Of a stretch of 9,130 nucleotides of DNA, positions 1 through 6,983 are shown one piece after another (position 1 is the stretch's first letter; each line of letters starts with the position of its first letter). Below the pieces are notes generated by a model. That model did not search any database. It had not been told where the DNA came from and saw only the letters and a list, made by a program, of their open reading frames with translations. A program made the translations under genes and the position numbers. Origin of the DNA: Chloroflexota bacterium (GTDB taxonomy: Bacteria > Chloroflexota > Anaerolineae > J102). Where the stretch lies: positions 1 to 9,130 of the forward strand of contig JAADFV010000036.1 in NCBI GenBank assembly GCA_013152695.1. Reading direction: 5' to 3'.

Positions 1-1
1 C

Positions 2-1069
2 CTCAACGGGAGCAACGCAAGCGACGACGGTTCTGCCGCTACCGGTATGCAGGCCGGTGAAACAAACGGCAACGAGATGATGGGTGATTCTGGCGACACC
101 GATATGATGGACGATGAATCCGACAACATGATGGGCAATGATTCTGGCATGGACAGCACCGGTTATCAGGGTGTAGCTGCCGACATGAGTCAACTGTTAC
201 CTGCCATGCAAAACATCGTGGGCTCGATGGCAGATACCCCAGGGGCTAACGATATGATGGAGCAATTGAGCACGATGCAGCAAGACCTCGACGACATGAT
301 GAATGACCCTGATGCCCAACGTCTAGGTATGATGATGGATGAGTTCGGTACGATGATGGGACAGTTGCAGTCCATGATGGATGACAATCAGATGGATATC
401 GATATGTCTCAACTCGAGCCGGAGATGGAGCAATTGATGTCGGGTATTGAGAATATGATGGGAAACGTGTCCCAAATGCCCATGTCTGATGAGGACATGA
501 TGTATGGGGACATGACAGGGGGCGGAATGATGGGTATGATGGGCATGATGGCGATGATGATGGGTGAGAACAGCAATTTGAGCGAAGAAGAGTGGAATGC
601 GGTTCTCGATAAGATGGATGCTATGCACGAGGAAGTCATGGCAAAACTGCGTGATGGCTCCATGACGGAGGATGATTGGGCAGAAATGAGCGCGGAGATG
701 GTTGACATAATGAATGAGATGGGCATCACCGACATGATGAACGGACAAGGGATGATGGGAGGCGGAAATATGTGGCCGATGACAGGTCAGATGAACGAGA
801 TGCAGCAACAATTGGATGATATGATGCAGAACGGCACCCCCAGTCCTGAAAATTACAGTGAAATGATGGGACAATTAGGCACCATGATGAGCCAAATGGG
901 GATGATGTTCGGCTTTGAGGCTGGCGGTAACTACTCCCCAGGAATGATGAATGGTCAGTCCGATGAAGATATGATGCAGAGTAATTCCAACGATATGATG
1001 AGCGATCAGGCCGATGAAAACATGATGGGGGAGCAGAGTGGGAGCAGCATGATGGGAGAGGGCAATTGA
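2..1069 (+). CDS. Methionine-rich acidic protein, putative extracytoplasmic copper-binding protein (5' partial)
   Basis: The frame is open to the left edge, so the true start is upstream; the first visible Met codon is at 47 and the preceding codons read as a Ser/Gly/Asn/Ala/Asp-rich linker, as often seen after an export signal. From that Met, 340 residues contain about 78 Met by my count (about 23%), mostly as MM pairs (for example GMMGMMGMMAMMMGE near residues 165-180), with many Asp/Glu, one His and no Cys. Between the Met clusters lie helical, Met-poorer stretches such as the segment around residues 180-230. The motif MQQ-x-LDDMM occurs at residues 77-85 and again at 252-260, suggesting an internal duplication. 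Met-rich acidic proteins are known Cu(I)/Ag(I) binders in periplasmic copper systems (thioether ligands); here that role is inferred from composition and from the CopB-type ATPase downstream. No named domain family is recognised. It ends 46 bp before the haem lipoprotein gene, so co-transcription is likely. Confidence 0.85.
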   Translation, partial: LNGSNASDDGSAATGMQAGETNGNEMMGDSGDTDMMDDESDNMMGNDSGMDSTGYQGVAADMSQLLPAMQNIVGSMADTPGANDMMEQLSTMQQDLDDMMNDPDAQRLGMMMDEFGTMMGQLQSMMDDNQMDIDMSQLEPEMEQLMSGIENMMGNVSQMPMSDEDMMYGDMTGGGMMGMMGMMAMMMGENSNLSEEEWNAVLDKMDAMHEEVMAKLRDGSMTEDDWAEMSAEMVDIMNEMGITDMMNGQGMMGGGNMWPMTGQMNEMQQQLDDMMQNGTPSPENYSEMMGQLGTMMSQMGMMFGFEAGGNYSPGMMNGQSDEDMMQSNSNDMMSDQADENMMGEQSGSSMMGEGN

Positions 1070-1115
1070 GGCAAGCTAATTTCCCTGCACCACCCTGCAA
1101 AAGGAGTTCCAATTC

Positions 1116-1640
1116 ATGAACAGAAAACAAAAACAAACAGTAATGCGCATCTTCTTGTTTGCCGGCATCGCTTTGCTCTTGGGAGGGTGTCTTGGTACGG
1201 GCTTCTCTCCCTTTGGCTTTGCCAATTCAGGCGGCAGTGATTCTTTCGCCAGCAATGGTGAACGTATTTACTTCACCGGTACCAGTGCTAATGGTCGCAT
1301 TAGCTACAGTGGCGGTAGTTTTGGCGGCATGATGGGGGGTGGCATGATGCGCGGAAGGTTGGCTTGCGCCGACTGTCATGGTGACGACGGGCGCGGAGGC
1401 AACCATTTCATGGGCATGACCGTTATGAATGCTCCTGATATTCGCTGGACGACTCTAACGGCCAGCGAGCATGACGGTGCGGAGATGGATCATCCTCCTT
1501 ACGATTTCGAGTCATTCAAACGTGCCATTACTGAGGGTGTTGCCCCTGATGATGATCGTCTGCGAGCGGACATGCCACGCTGGCGAATGAGTGACCAGGA
1601 TGTGGCTGACCTGATCGCGTTTTTGCAGGAATTGCCGTAG
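1116..1640 (+). CDS. Lipoprotein c-type cytochrome with Met-rich segment
   Basis: A 174-residue protein. Residues 1-25 form a lipoprotein signal peptide: basic start, hydrophobic core, then lipobox L22-G-G-C25, so the mature protein should be lipid-anchored on the outer face of the membrane. A single haem c site CADCH is at residues 84-88, giving Cys84/Cys87 thioether links and His88 as proximal ligand. Met153 in the segment RADMPRWRMSD is the likely distal ligand, at the usual place before the C-terminal helix. Directly before the haem site, residues 70-79 carry two Met-Met pairs (GGMMGGGMMR), and Met99, 101 and 104 follow; such Met clusters could bind Cu(I) beside the haem. The ribosome binding site AGGAG lies about 8 bases before the ATG. 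It follows the Met-rich gene in the same direction, so a joint role in electron transfer with bound copper is plausible but inferred. It could also serve a generic electron-transfer role. Confidence 0.9.
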   Translation: MNRKQKQTVMRIFLFAGIALLLGGCLGTGFSPFGFANSGGSDSFASNGERIYFTGTSANGRISYSGGSFGGMMGGGMMRGRLACADCHGDDGRGGNHFMGMTVMNAPDIRWTTLTASEHDGAEMDHPPYDFESFKRAITEGVAPDDDRLRADMPRWRMSDQDVADLIAFLQELP

Positions 1641-1939
1641 ACATCCCCAGACTCTCTGGGAGCAACAATACGGATGGCGTTAAAGCCAATACTCGGTCAA
1701 TCGGCTCGCGGCAGCTGGCCGTAACAGCTAGCTCATCCCTTCGCACCCCACCCCCAAGCAAGCACCTGCTTCAAGCGTAGAAGCAGGTGCTTGCTGTTCT
1801 CTACGACTGAACGTATCTTCATCAATTTGTCACACTTCCTTCAAGTCGTCGTTACACGAAGGCGCGACACTGATAAAGTCGAGTCAAATCATGATTCCGA
1901 CTTTTCCACACAACCATTACCTACTGGAGATCATTCTCA
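1641..1939. other. Gene-free spacer
   Basis: A stretch of about 300 bases with no credible coding region; the minus-strand ORF over it lacks start signals and homology-like features. It holds a small 5-bp hairpin just after the cytochrome stop (CCCAG/CTGGG, 1646-1660), the strong hairpin at 1757-1795, and an AT-richer promoter-type stretch (about 1820-1900) before the DUF302 gene. A TTGTCA at 1827 is the only -35-like word I see, and its -10 partner at a 17-base spacing is poor, so no promoter is called. Confidence 0.5.
1757..1795 (+). terminator. Perfect 16-bp stem-loop, terminator-like
   Basis: The sequence AGCAAGCACCTGCTTC (1757-1772) is followed by a 7-base loop and its exact reverse complement (1780-1795). 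It lies 117 bases after the cytochrome stop and 145 bases before the DUF302 start. A terminator or transcript-end stabiliser fits the position, but the following bases (GTTCTCT) are not a true T run, so intrinsic termination is uncertain. Because the stem is symmetrical, either strand could use it. Confidence 0.5.
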
Positions 1940-2344
1940 ATGATTAAGACACAGACTTCATACCAACTGAGCACCAAACTGGCCCTTCCCGCCGAGCAGG
2001 CCCTGCCAAAAGTACTCGACGCCCTCAAAGCAGAAGGATTCGGCGTCCTTTTCAACCTGGACATGCAAGCCATTCTCAAAAAGAAACTGGATGTAAACTA
2101 CCGTCCCTACTGGGTGCTAGGTGCTTGTAATCCTCCCCTCGCTTATAAATCTCTGCAGACCGAAGACAACATCGGCTTATTGATTCCCTGCCACGTCGTC
2201 GTGGCCGAAGAAGACGGCGACACGGTCGTTTCCTTCATCAACCCTGTGGTTGCCCTCGGTATCGTCGGTAATCCTGGCCTCGATGATATTGCCGCCGAAG
2301 TCAAAGAGCGTTTCCAACGAGTCCTGGCTGCTTTAAGCGCCTAA
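1940..2344 (+). CDS. DUF302 domain protein
   Basis: A 134-residue single-domain protein that fills the DUF302 family end to end. Recognisable family features are the N-terminal strand-helix with LP-AEQALPKVLDALKAEGFG (residues 16-35), the KKKLDVNYRPYWVLGACNPP block (residues 47-66) and the LLIPCHVVV block (80-88). Cys63 and Cys84 are the conserved-region cysteines. There is no signal peptide or membrane segment, so it is probably cytoplasmic. The biochemical role of DUF302 is not established; members often sit beside redox, sulfur or metal genes, as here next to a rhodanese. GGAG lies about 10 bases before the ATG. The next gene begins 33 bases downstream, so an operon is likely. Confidence 0.9.
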   Translation: MIKTQTSYQLSTKLALPAEQALPKVLDALKAEGFGVLFNLDMQAILKKKLDVNYRPYWVLGACNPPLAYKSLQTEDNIGLLIPCHVVVAEEDGDTVVSFINPVVALGIVGNPGLDDIAAEVKERFQRVLAALSA

Positions 2345-2377
2345 AGTCACCGGATTTCATCGAACGGAGTATCTACC

Positions 2378-2824
2378 ATGCCTCGAACCCGACCCCTCGT
2401 CATTGGCCTTCTCTTTGTGCTGGCACTACTTGTTGCTGCTTGTTCTGGAGCAACACAGTCCCCACCCACAAGCGAAGCCCCCCAGCCCGAGCAACTCAAC
2501 AAGAATGCCGACGGTTACACCGATATCAGCGTTGATCAACTGGCAGCAATGCTCGACCAGAAGGACTTCACCCTGGTCAACGTCCACGTTCCCTATGCCG
2601 GCGATATTCCCCAGACCGATCTCTCCATCCCCTACGATCAGATTAGCCAGAACCTGAATCTGTTGCCGAACAAAGACGCGACTATCGTCGTTTATTGCCG
2701 CAGTGGTGGCATGAGCACGGTGGCAGCGAAAAAGCTGGCATCATTAGGTTACAGCAACGTACTCGAAGTTGACGGCGGCATGAATGCCTGGAAAGCTGCC
2801 GGCAACGAACTTCTCAGTCGTTAA
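2378..2824 (+). CDS. Lipoprotein rhodanese-like sulfurtransferase
   Basis: A 148-residue protein. Residues 1-22 are a lipoprotein signal ending in the lipobox V19-A-A-C22, followed by a Ser/Pro/Glu linker (to about residue 45), so the domain is displayed outside the membrane. Residues about 48-146 form one rhodanese domain: the ISVDQLAAMLDQ opening helix, the FTLVNVHVPYAGDIP strand-turn in place of the usual VDVR-x-P, and the active-site loop C107-RSGGMS, followed by the AAKKLASLGYSNVLEVDGG and WKAAG signature. The catalytic Cys107 is intact, so persulfide transfer is expected; the physiological donor and acceptor are unknown. The domain resembles extracytoplasmic single-domain rhodaneses. 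CGGAG precedes the ATG by about 9 bases. It sits between the DUF302 gene and a LuxR-type regulator at short spacings (33 and 27 bases). Confidence 0.9.
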   Translation: MPRTRPLVIGLLFVLALLVAACSGATQSPPTSEAPQPEQLNKNADGYTDISVDQLAAMLDQKDFTLVNVHVPYAGDIPQTDLSIPYDQISQNLNLLPNKDATIVVYCRSGGMSTVAAKKLASLGYSNVLEVDGGMNAWKAAGNELLSR

Positions 2825-2851
2825 ACTCCGCTTACGCTCGCCATACACCTC

Positions 2852-3490
2852 ATGCCATCGCAGACAAAACTTCTGATTTACGCAGCCTCGGCGTTACATC
2901 GCCAAGCCTGGCGAGCTCTTCTGAGCGCACAACCCCACATTCAGGTGGCAGGTTTCATCGACTATCCCCAAGCACCAGCCTCTGCCCAGGCGGGAACCAC
3001 GATCCTCGTCGATCATCCCACACCACGACCAGCATTGGTCCGACAATTCAGAGAGAGTAACCCCCAGGCAGGGTTACTCTTTCTGGTTTCGTCCTGCGAA
3101 CTGGGCCTGATTCTGCCTTTATTGCAGGCAGGTGTGACCGGCTGTGTCTCTCATGATGCCAGTGTTGCCGACCTCGCTCGTGCCATCATCGCCGTCGGCC
3201 GGGGAGAGATGTTCTTACCTCCCGATGTAGCAGCACGGGCGCTCATGGCCCTGGCGCGGGGTCAGGAACCAGAGTCAAGCCTGATCGAGCCGTTGACCGG
3301 CCGGGAGCAGGAAGTTTTGACTCTATTGGCACAGGGGCACACCAACAAAGATATTGCCCAAACTCTTTTTCTGAGTGTCCGCACAGTAGAGGCACATCTC
3401 CGCAATATTTATGGTAAATTGGGCGTACACTCTCGTACCGAAGCAGCACTCTGGGCCTTGAAGCATGGGCATGGCGCTCCAAATAGGTAA
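2852..3490 (+). CDS. LuxR/NarL-type transcriptional regulator with degenerate receiver domain
   Basis: A 212-residue protein. The C-terminal LuxR-type helix-turn-helix is clear at about residues 147-208: LTGREQEVLTLLAQGHTN, then the recognition-helix region LSVRTVEAHLRNIYGKLGV. The N-terminal 120 residues have the length and pattern of a response-regulator receiver. Asp54 in ILVDHPTP lies where the phosphoacceptor is expected, but the acidic pair normally at residues 9-10 is replaced (LLIYAAS) and the usual Lys near residue 105 is His in GVTGCVSHDAS. Phosphorylation-independent or atypical activation is therefore likely. No histidine kinase is in the window. No clear ribosome binding site precedes the ATG, which lies 27 bases after the rhodanese stop, so translational coupling is possible. 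It may regulate neighbouring genes, but this is not shown by the sequence. Confidence 0.88.
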   Translation: MPSQTKLLIYAASALHRQAWRALLSAQPHIQVAGFIDYPQAPASAQAGTTILVDHPTPRPALVRQFRESNPQAGLLFLVSSCELGLILPLLQAGVTGCVSHDASVADLARAIIAVGRGEMFLPPDVAARALMALARGQEPESSLIEPLTGREQEVLTLLAQGHTNKDIAQTLFLSVRTVEAHLRNIYGKLGVHSRTEAALWALKHGHGAPNR

Positions 3491-3499
3491 TTCTACCGT

Positions 3500-3520
3500 A
3501 TCGGAACCTGGTTTAATCAC
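3500..3520 (+). promoter_or_regulatory. Shared upstream element, copy 1 (putative operator)
   Basis: This 21-base stretch before the 3555 gene matches 4160-4180 before the CopB gene at 16 of 21 positions without gaps. It has the dyad AACC-T-GGTT (3505-3513) at its centre. Candidate binding site for a common regulator; the factor is not identified. Confidence 0.3.
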
Positions 3521-3554
3521 TTAAGATGAGACTATCGCATTTGGAGATATGCCC

Positions 3555-4151
3555 ATGACCAAAACCCCTATTGCCGTCCTCGGCTCCCTCGCCGAATTTC
3601 ATAAAGCCCCTATTCCCTTTGACCTGCATGCCTTAGTGCAGCTTGTACAGAAAATCAATCCCGATCTACTGTGCCTGGACATCGCCCCCGAACAGTGGCG
3701 CCTCCAGGATTTTAGCGATCTGCCACCCGAATACCGCGAGGCTTTGCTTCCCCTGGCCTACCAGACGGACATTGTCGTTGTTCCCATCGGAGAAGCACAT
3801 TCTCCTCTCGAACCTACTGCTCGGGGCTGGCGAGGGAAAGCGATTGCCGCTTTGCGTCGTGGCCTGGCAGTCATTCAGAAAACAGCGCCCGGTCCCGATG
3901 CCATTAACTCTGGCTGGCGACATGATTTAGCCAACCGAATCTACCGCCTGATGATTCGCCTGGATGAAAGCAAGATCGAGCACAGTTTACATAAGCATCA
4001 AAAAATACTGATTGACAACATCGTTAAAGTAGCCAGACGTGATCCGGGCGCCCGCATTCTGGTTGTCGTCAATGTGAAATATTGTCATCATATCCGTCCT
4101 ATACTCCGTCGTTACGAAGCGTTCGAAGTCAAGGACTATAGAGAGCTCTAA
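3555..4151 (+). CDS. Hypothetical protein, TraB/DUF5694-like character (tentative)
   Basis: A 198-residue protein I do not recognise with confidence. I chose the ATG at 3555 rather than 3549 because GGAG at 3543-3546 lies 8 bases before 3555 but only 2 before 3549. There is no signal peptide, membrane segment or Cys cluster, so it is probably soluble and cytoplasmic. The opening strand TPIAVLGSLAEFHKAP, the INPDLLCLDIAPEQW segment, a basic helix with a His-rich turn (HSLHKHQK) and a late strand ARILVVVNVKYCHHIRPIL are arranged like TraB/DUF5694-type domains, in which an N-terminal VLG strand and a late VVV-x-x-x-H strand recur. That likeness is from memory of pattern only, and the usual GxxH motif is not evident. 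It is preceded by the LuxR-type gene (64 bases) and followed by the CopB gene (129 bases), sharing an upstream element with the latter. Confidence 0.75.
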   Translation: MTKTPIAVLGSLAEFHKAPIPFDLHALVQLVQKINPDLLCLDIAPEQWRLQDFSDLPPEYREALLPLAYQTDIVVVPIGEAHSPLEPTARGWRGKAIAALRRGLAVIQKTAPGPDAINSGWRHDLANRIYRLMIRLDESKIEHSLHKHQKILIDNIVKVARRDPGARILVVVNVKYCHHIRPILRRYEAFEVKDYREL

Positions 4152-4159
4152 CAAACCTA

Positions 4160-4180
4160 ATCGGTACTCGGTAAAATCAC
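4160..4180 (+). promoter_or_regulatory. Shared upstream element, copy 2 (putative operator)
   Basis: Second copy of the element at 3500-3520, located 100 bases before the CopB start. Its central dyad is TAC-TCG-GTA (4165-4173). The outer bases of the dyad are A/T in copy 1 and T/A in copy 2, so symmetry is kept while the bases change, which favours a protein-binding site over chance. Confidence 0.3.
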
Positions 4181-4190
4181 CTAGACAAAA

Positions 4191-4218
4191 TTGCGTGGAT
4201 TTGCCGTAGAGATAAACT
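4191..4218 (+). promoter_or_regulatory. Weak candidate promoter for the CopB gene
   Basis: TTGCGT (4191-4196) and TAAACT (4213-4218) are separated by 16 bases, a half-match to the sigma70-type consensus. It lies just downstream of the shared dyad element and about 60 bases before the ATG. Position is sensible but the match is weak; low confidence. Confidence 0.2.
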
Positions 4219-4280
4219 GCGGTTTCTGCTAAAGTCTCAGTATCGACCCGGTTTCAACACATCATCGGAGGAAAAACCTG

Positions 4281-6401
4281 ATGACACCTAAAAACAAACA
4301 CGAACACTCACACGAAGGCCACAACATGGCCTCAGAACACAACCACGAAGGCCATACCATGGCAGCCGAAGATTCTCACAGCAACCATGCCGGTATGGAA
4401 CACCAGGGCCACGACTCCGGACACGGCGAACACGGTGGCCATGCTCACGCCGACCACACCGGTCACGAACTCCTTTTCCGTAATCGCTTCTGGATATCCC
4501 TGGCGCTCTCCATTCCTGTCCTCATGTACAGCCCTTCTGTACAGCGCTGGCTCAGTTTTACGGCGCCGAGTTTTCCGGGCAGCCAATGGATCACTCCTAT
4601 CTTTGCCACCATCGTCTTCATCGTTGGCGGTATTCCTTTCATTCAAATGGCCATCCCCGAGCTTAAAAACCGCAAGCCCGGAATGATGATGTTGATCACA
4701 CTGGCTATCAGCGTGGCTTTTATCTACAGTATTGCCGCCCTTATTATCGCCCCCGAAAGTGGTTTCTTTTGGGAACTGGTAACCTTGATCGATGTCATGT
4801 TGTTAGGACACTGGTTTGAGATGCGCAGCATCCGTCAGGCCTCAGGTGCCCTCAACGAGCTGGCCAAGCTCATGCCCGACCAGGCCGAGCGTATCCTACC
4901 TGATGGCAGCACCGAAACTGTCTCCACCAGTGTCCTGAAAACTGGTGATCTCCTGCTCGTCCGCCCTGGCGCCAGCATTCCTGCTGATGGCGAGGTTGTC
5001 GAAGGCAGTTCTGATGTCAATGAAGCCATGATCACAGGCGAGTCAAAGCCGGTGAAGAAGACTCCTGGTGATCCACTCATCGCCGGCACCATCAATGGTC
5101 AAGGCAGTCTGCGCATCCGTGTGACCGCCACTGGCGATGACACCGCCCTCGCCGGCATCATGCGTCTGGTCGAACAGGCCCAGCAAAGCAAGTCTCCGAC
5201 GCAAGTCTTGGCTGATAAAGCAGCGGGATGGCTCTTTTACGTCGCCCTGATTTCCGCCATTCTCACCGGTATTTTTTGGACGATTGGCTACGGTTTCAAC
5301 GTCGAAGTCATCTCCCGCGTCGCTACCATTCTTGTTATCGCCTGCCCCCATGCTCTAGGACTGGCCGTACCTCTGGTCGTGGCAATCAGCACTTCCCTGG
5401 CAGCACGCAACGGCATTCTCGTTCGAGATCGCCTTGCTCTGGAAAATGCCCGAAATCTGAACACCATCATCTTCGACAAAACCGGCACCCTCACCAAAGG
5501 TGAACAAGGCGTAGTTGGTATTGCCACAGTCGATGGTTGGGATGAAGACAAAGCCGTGGCTCTGGCTGCTGCTATCGAAGGCGATTCCGAACACATCATT
5601 GCCCAGGCTATTCGCACCGTTGCCAGTGAGCGAGAAGTATCGATACCTAAGATTGATGAATTCGAGGCCATCAAAGGCCGCGGCGTCAAGGTAAGATATA
5701 ACGACGGTACCGCTTATGTTGGCGGCCCTCGTCTGCTGGAACTGCTCAACCTCACACCTTCTCCCGAGCTCAGTACCTTTGCCCGAGAAGCAGGTGAAAA
5801 GGCCCAATCTGTCATCTACCTCGTCGCTGAGAATCAAGTCGTTGCCGCTTTTGCCCTGGCCGACGTCATCCGCGAAGAAAGTCGCCAAGCGGTTATCCGC
5901 TTGCATGAAATGGGTGTCGAAGTCGCCATGCTAACTGGTGACAGTAAAGAAGTGGCGGCAGCCGTCGCCAAGGAACTAGGCATCGATACCTACTTCGCCG
6001 AAGTCCTGCCCGAAGACAAGGATAAACGAGTGGCTGAATTACAAGCCCAAGGCAAACTGGTTGCCATGGTCGGCGATGGCGTCAATGACGCTCCTGCCCT
6101 GACCCGTGCCGATGTTGGCATCGCCATTGGTGGCGGTACCGATGTCGCCATCGAATCTGCTGACATCATCCTTGTTCGAAGCAACCCGCTGGATGTCGTC
6201 AAAGTCATCGAACTCAGTCGGGCCACCCATAGAAAGATGGTGCAGAACCTCTGGTGGGCTGCTGGCTACAACATCTTCGTGATTCCCCTAGCTGCAGTCT
6301 CCGTCCTCATTACCCCCGCCATCGGTGCCCTGTTCATGGCCGCAAGCACCATCATCGTCGCTATCAACGCTCAGACCTTACGCCGCACCGAACTGGCCTA
6401 A
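4281..6401 (+). CDS. copB: CopB-type copper-exporting P1B-3 ATPase
   Basis: A 706-residue heavy-metal P-type ATPase, full length for the family. Residues 1-62 are a metal-binding tail with 17 His, including two HEGH-x-MA repeats (11-17 and 22-28); there is no CxxC-type HMA domain. Eight membrane segments are evident: about 66-85, 97-125, 134-155, 161-181, 316-338, 343-367, 654-677 and 684-701. The actuator TGES is at 252-255, the ion-site CPH at 355-357, the phosphorylated Asp399 in DKTGTLT, and the hinge GDGVND at 598-603. CPH with Y663-N664 in segment 7 and MAAST at 686-690 (family usual MSxST) mark the P1B-3 (CopB) subgroup, which exports copper or silver using ATP. In the nucleotide domain the usual SEHP is SEHI (His438-Ile439). 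GGAGG lies 9 bases before the ATG. Copper is thus the best-supported substrate of the locus; I cannot decide Cu(I) versus Cu(II) or Ag from sequence. Confidence 0.96.
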   Translation: MTPKNKHEHSHEGHNMASEHNHEGHTMAAEDSHSNHAGMEHQGHDSGHGEHGGHAHADHTGHELLFRNRFWISLALSIPVLMYSPSVQRWLSFTAPSFPGSQWITPIFATIVFIVGGIPFIQMAIPELKNRKPGMMMLITLAISVAFIYSIAALIIAPESGFFWELVTLIDVMLLGHWFEMRSIRQASGALNELAKLMPDQAERILPDGSTETVSTSVLKTGDLLLVRPGASIPADGEVVEGSSDVNEAMITGESKPVKKTPGDPLIAGTINGQGSLRIRVTATGDDTALAGIMRLVEQAQQSKSPTQVLADKAAGWLFYVALISAILTGIFWTIGYGFNVEVISRVATILVIACPHALGLAVPLVVAISTSLAARNGILVRDRLALENARNLNTIIFDKTGTLTKGEQGVVGIATVDGWDEDKAVALAAAIEGDSEHIIAQAIRTVASEREVSIPKIDEFEAIKGRGVKVRYNDGTAYVGGPRLLELLNLTPSPELSTFAREAGEKAQSVIYLVAENQVVAAFALADVIREESRQAVIRLHEMGVEVAMLTGDSKEVAAAVAKELGIDTYFAEVLPEDKDKRVAELQAQGKLVAMVGDGVNDAPALTRADVGIAIGGGTDVAIESADIILVRSNPLDVVKVIELSRATHRKMVQNLWWAAGYNIFVIPLAAVSVLITPAIGALFMAASTIIVAINAQTLRRTELA

Positions 6402-6425
6402 GCAGTCATTGATATAACACAACAT

Positions 6426-6464
6426 GCGCAGAGACAAGGAGCCGATCGCTTCTTGTCTCTGTGC
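6426..6464 (+). terminator. 17-bp intergenic stem-loop after the CopB gene
   Basis: The arms 6426-6442 and 6448-6464 pair over 17 positions (two of them G-T) around a 5-base loop. It lies 24 bases after the ATPase stop and 33 before the cytochrome start. No T run follows, so it may act as a partial terminator, attenuator or transcript-end stabiliser that separates ATPase from cytochrome levels. Confidence 0.45.
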
Positions 6465-6497
6465 TCGTAACACACCAAAAAAGGAGAATCTCATTTC

Positions 6498-6971
6498 ATG
6501 ACCCGGAAACGAAGAAGCAAAACCAATGCCGGTCGCCGCAAGTATCGTGGTAATCGAGGCCAATTGATCGCCCTTACAGCTCTTGCCGCCGGTTTCGTCC
6601 TCATTGTGGGTCTCATCGTTCTCGGCCAAGGGGGAGGGAAAGAGAGTGTCACGGCTGGGGTTGATGAAGATGTCCTTGCTCTGGGTGAGCAGACTTATCG
6701 GCAGACTTGTGCCGCCTGCCATGGCGAAAAAGGCGAGGGTCATATCCTGCCGGAAGCCCCCGCCCTTAATCAAAGAGAGCATGCCTGGCACCACCCTGAC
6801 GGCCAGATCCAGGAAATCATCAAGAATGGCGGCGTGAAAATGCCCCCGCTGGGCGAGCAACTAACAAATGAGCAGATTGTCGCCGTGATACGTTACATCC
6901 AAAACTGGTGGACACCGCGGCAACTGGCACAGCAGCAGGCTCGCAGCAAACAATTCCCGCTCAGCCAATAG
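6498..6971 (+). CDS. Membrane-anchored single-haem c-type cytochrome
   Basis: A 157-residue protein. A very basic N-terminus (residues 1-20, about ten Arg/Lys) is followed by one membrane segment (about 23-43) with no lipobox Cys, so it is probably a signal anchor with the C-terminus outside. The cytochrome domain covers about 57-137: the ALGEQTYRQTCAACHGEKGEG block holds the haem site C71-AAC74-H75, and Met114 in GGVKMPPLGEQL is the expected distal ligand, followed by the LTNEQIVAVIRYIQNWW closing helix. The domain is a class I type similar to those in respiratory and oxidase chains; its partner is not identified. AAGGAG lies about 12 bases before the ATG. It is separated from the CopB gene by a hairpin and followed 12 bases later by the DUF2085 gene, with which it is probably translated together. 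Confidence 0.92.
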   Translation: MTRKRRSKTNAGRRKYRGNRGQLIALTALAAGFVLIVGLIVLGQGGGKESVTAGVDEDVLALGEQTYRQTCAACHGEKGEGHILPEAPALNQREHAWHHPDGQIQEIIKNGGVKMPPLGEQLTNEQIVAVIRYIQNWWTPRQLAQQQARSKQFPLSQ

Positions 6972-6983
6972 CGCTGCTTCCTC

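Noticed and set aside
323..874. Minus-strand ORF rich in His
   Set aside because: It is the complement of the ATG-rich Met codons (CAT reads as His) and has no ribosome site; a shadow of the Met-rich gene.
275..1060. CRISPR-like or tandem repeat appearance from ATGATG words
   Set aside because: The spacing is irregular and codon-based; it reflects Met-Met codons, not a repeat array.
1827..1855. Promoter for the DUF302 gene from TTGTCA
   Set aside because: The -10 position at 17 bases reads CGTTAC, a poor match.
3549..3554. Earlier start ATG for the unknown gene
   Set aside because: Only 2 bases from GGAG; the ATG at 3555 has the normal spacing.
4332..6230. Several minus-strand and out-of-frame ORFs within the ATPase gene
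   Set aside because: They overlap a complete, motif-rich CopB gene and show no recognisable domain.
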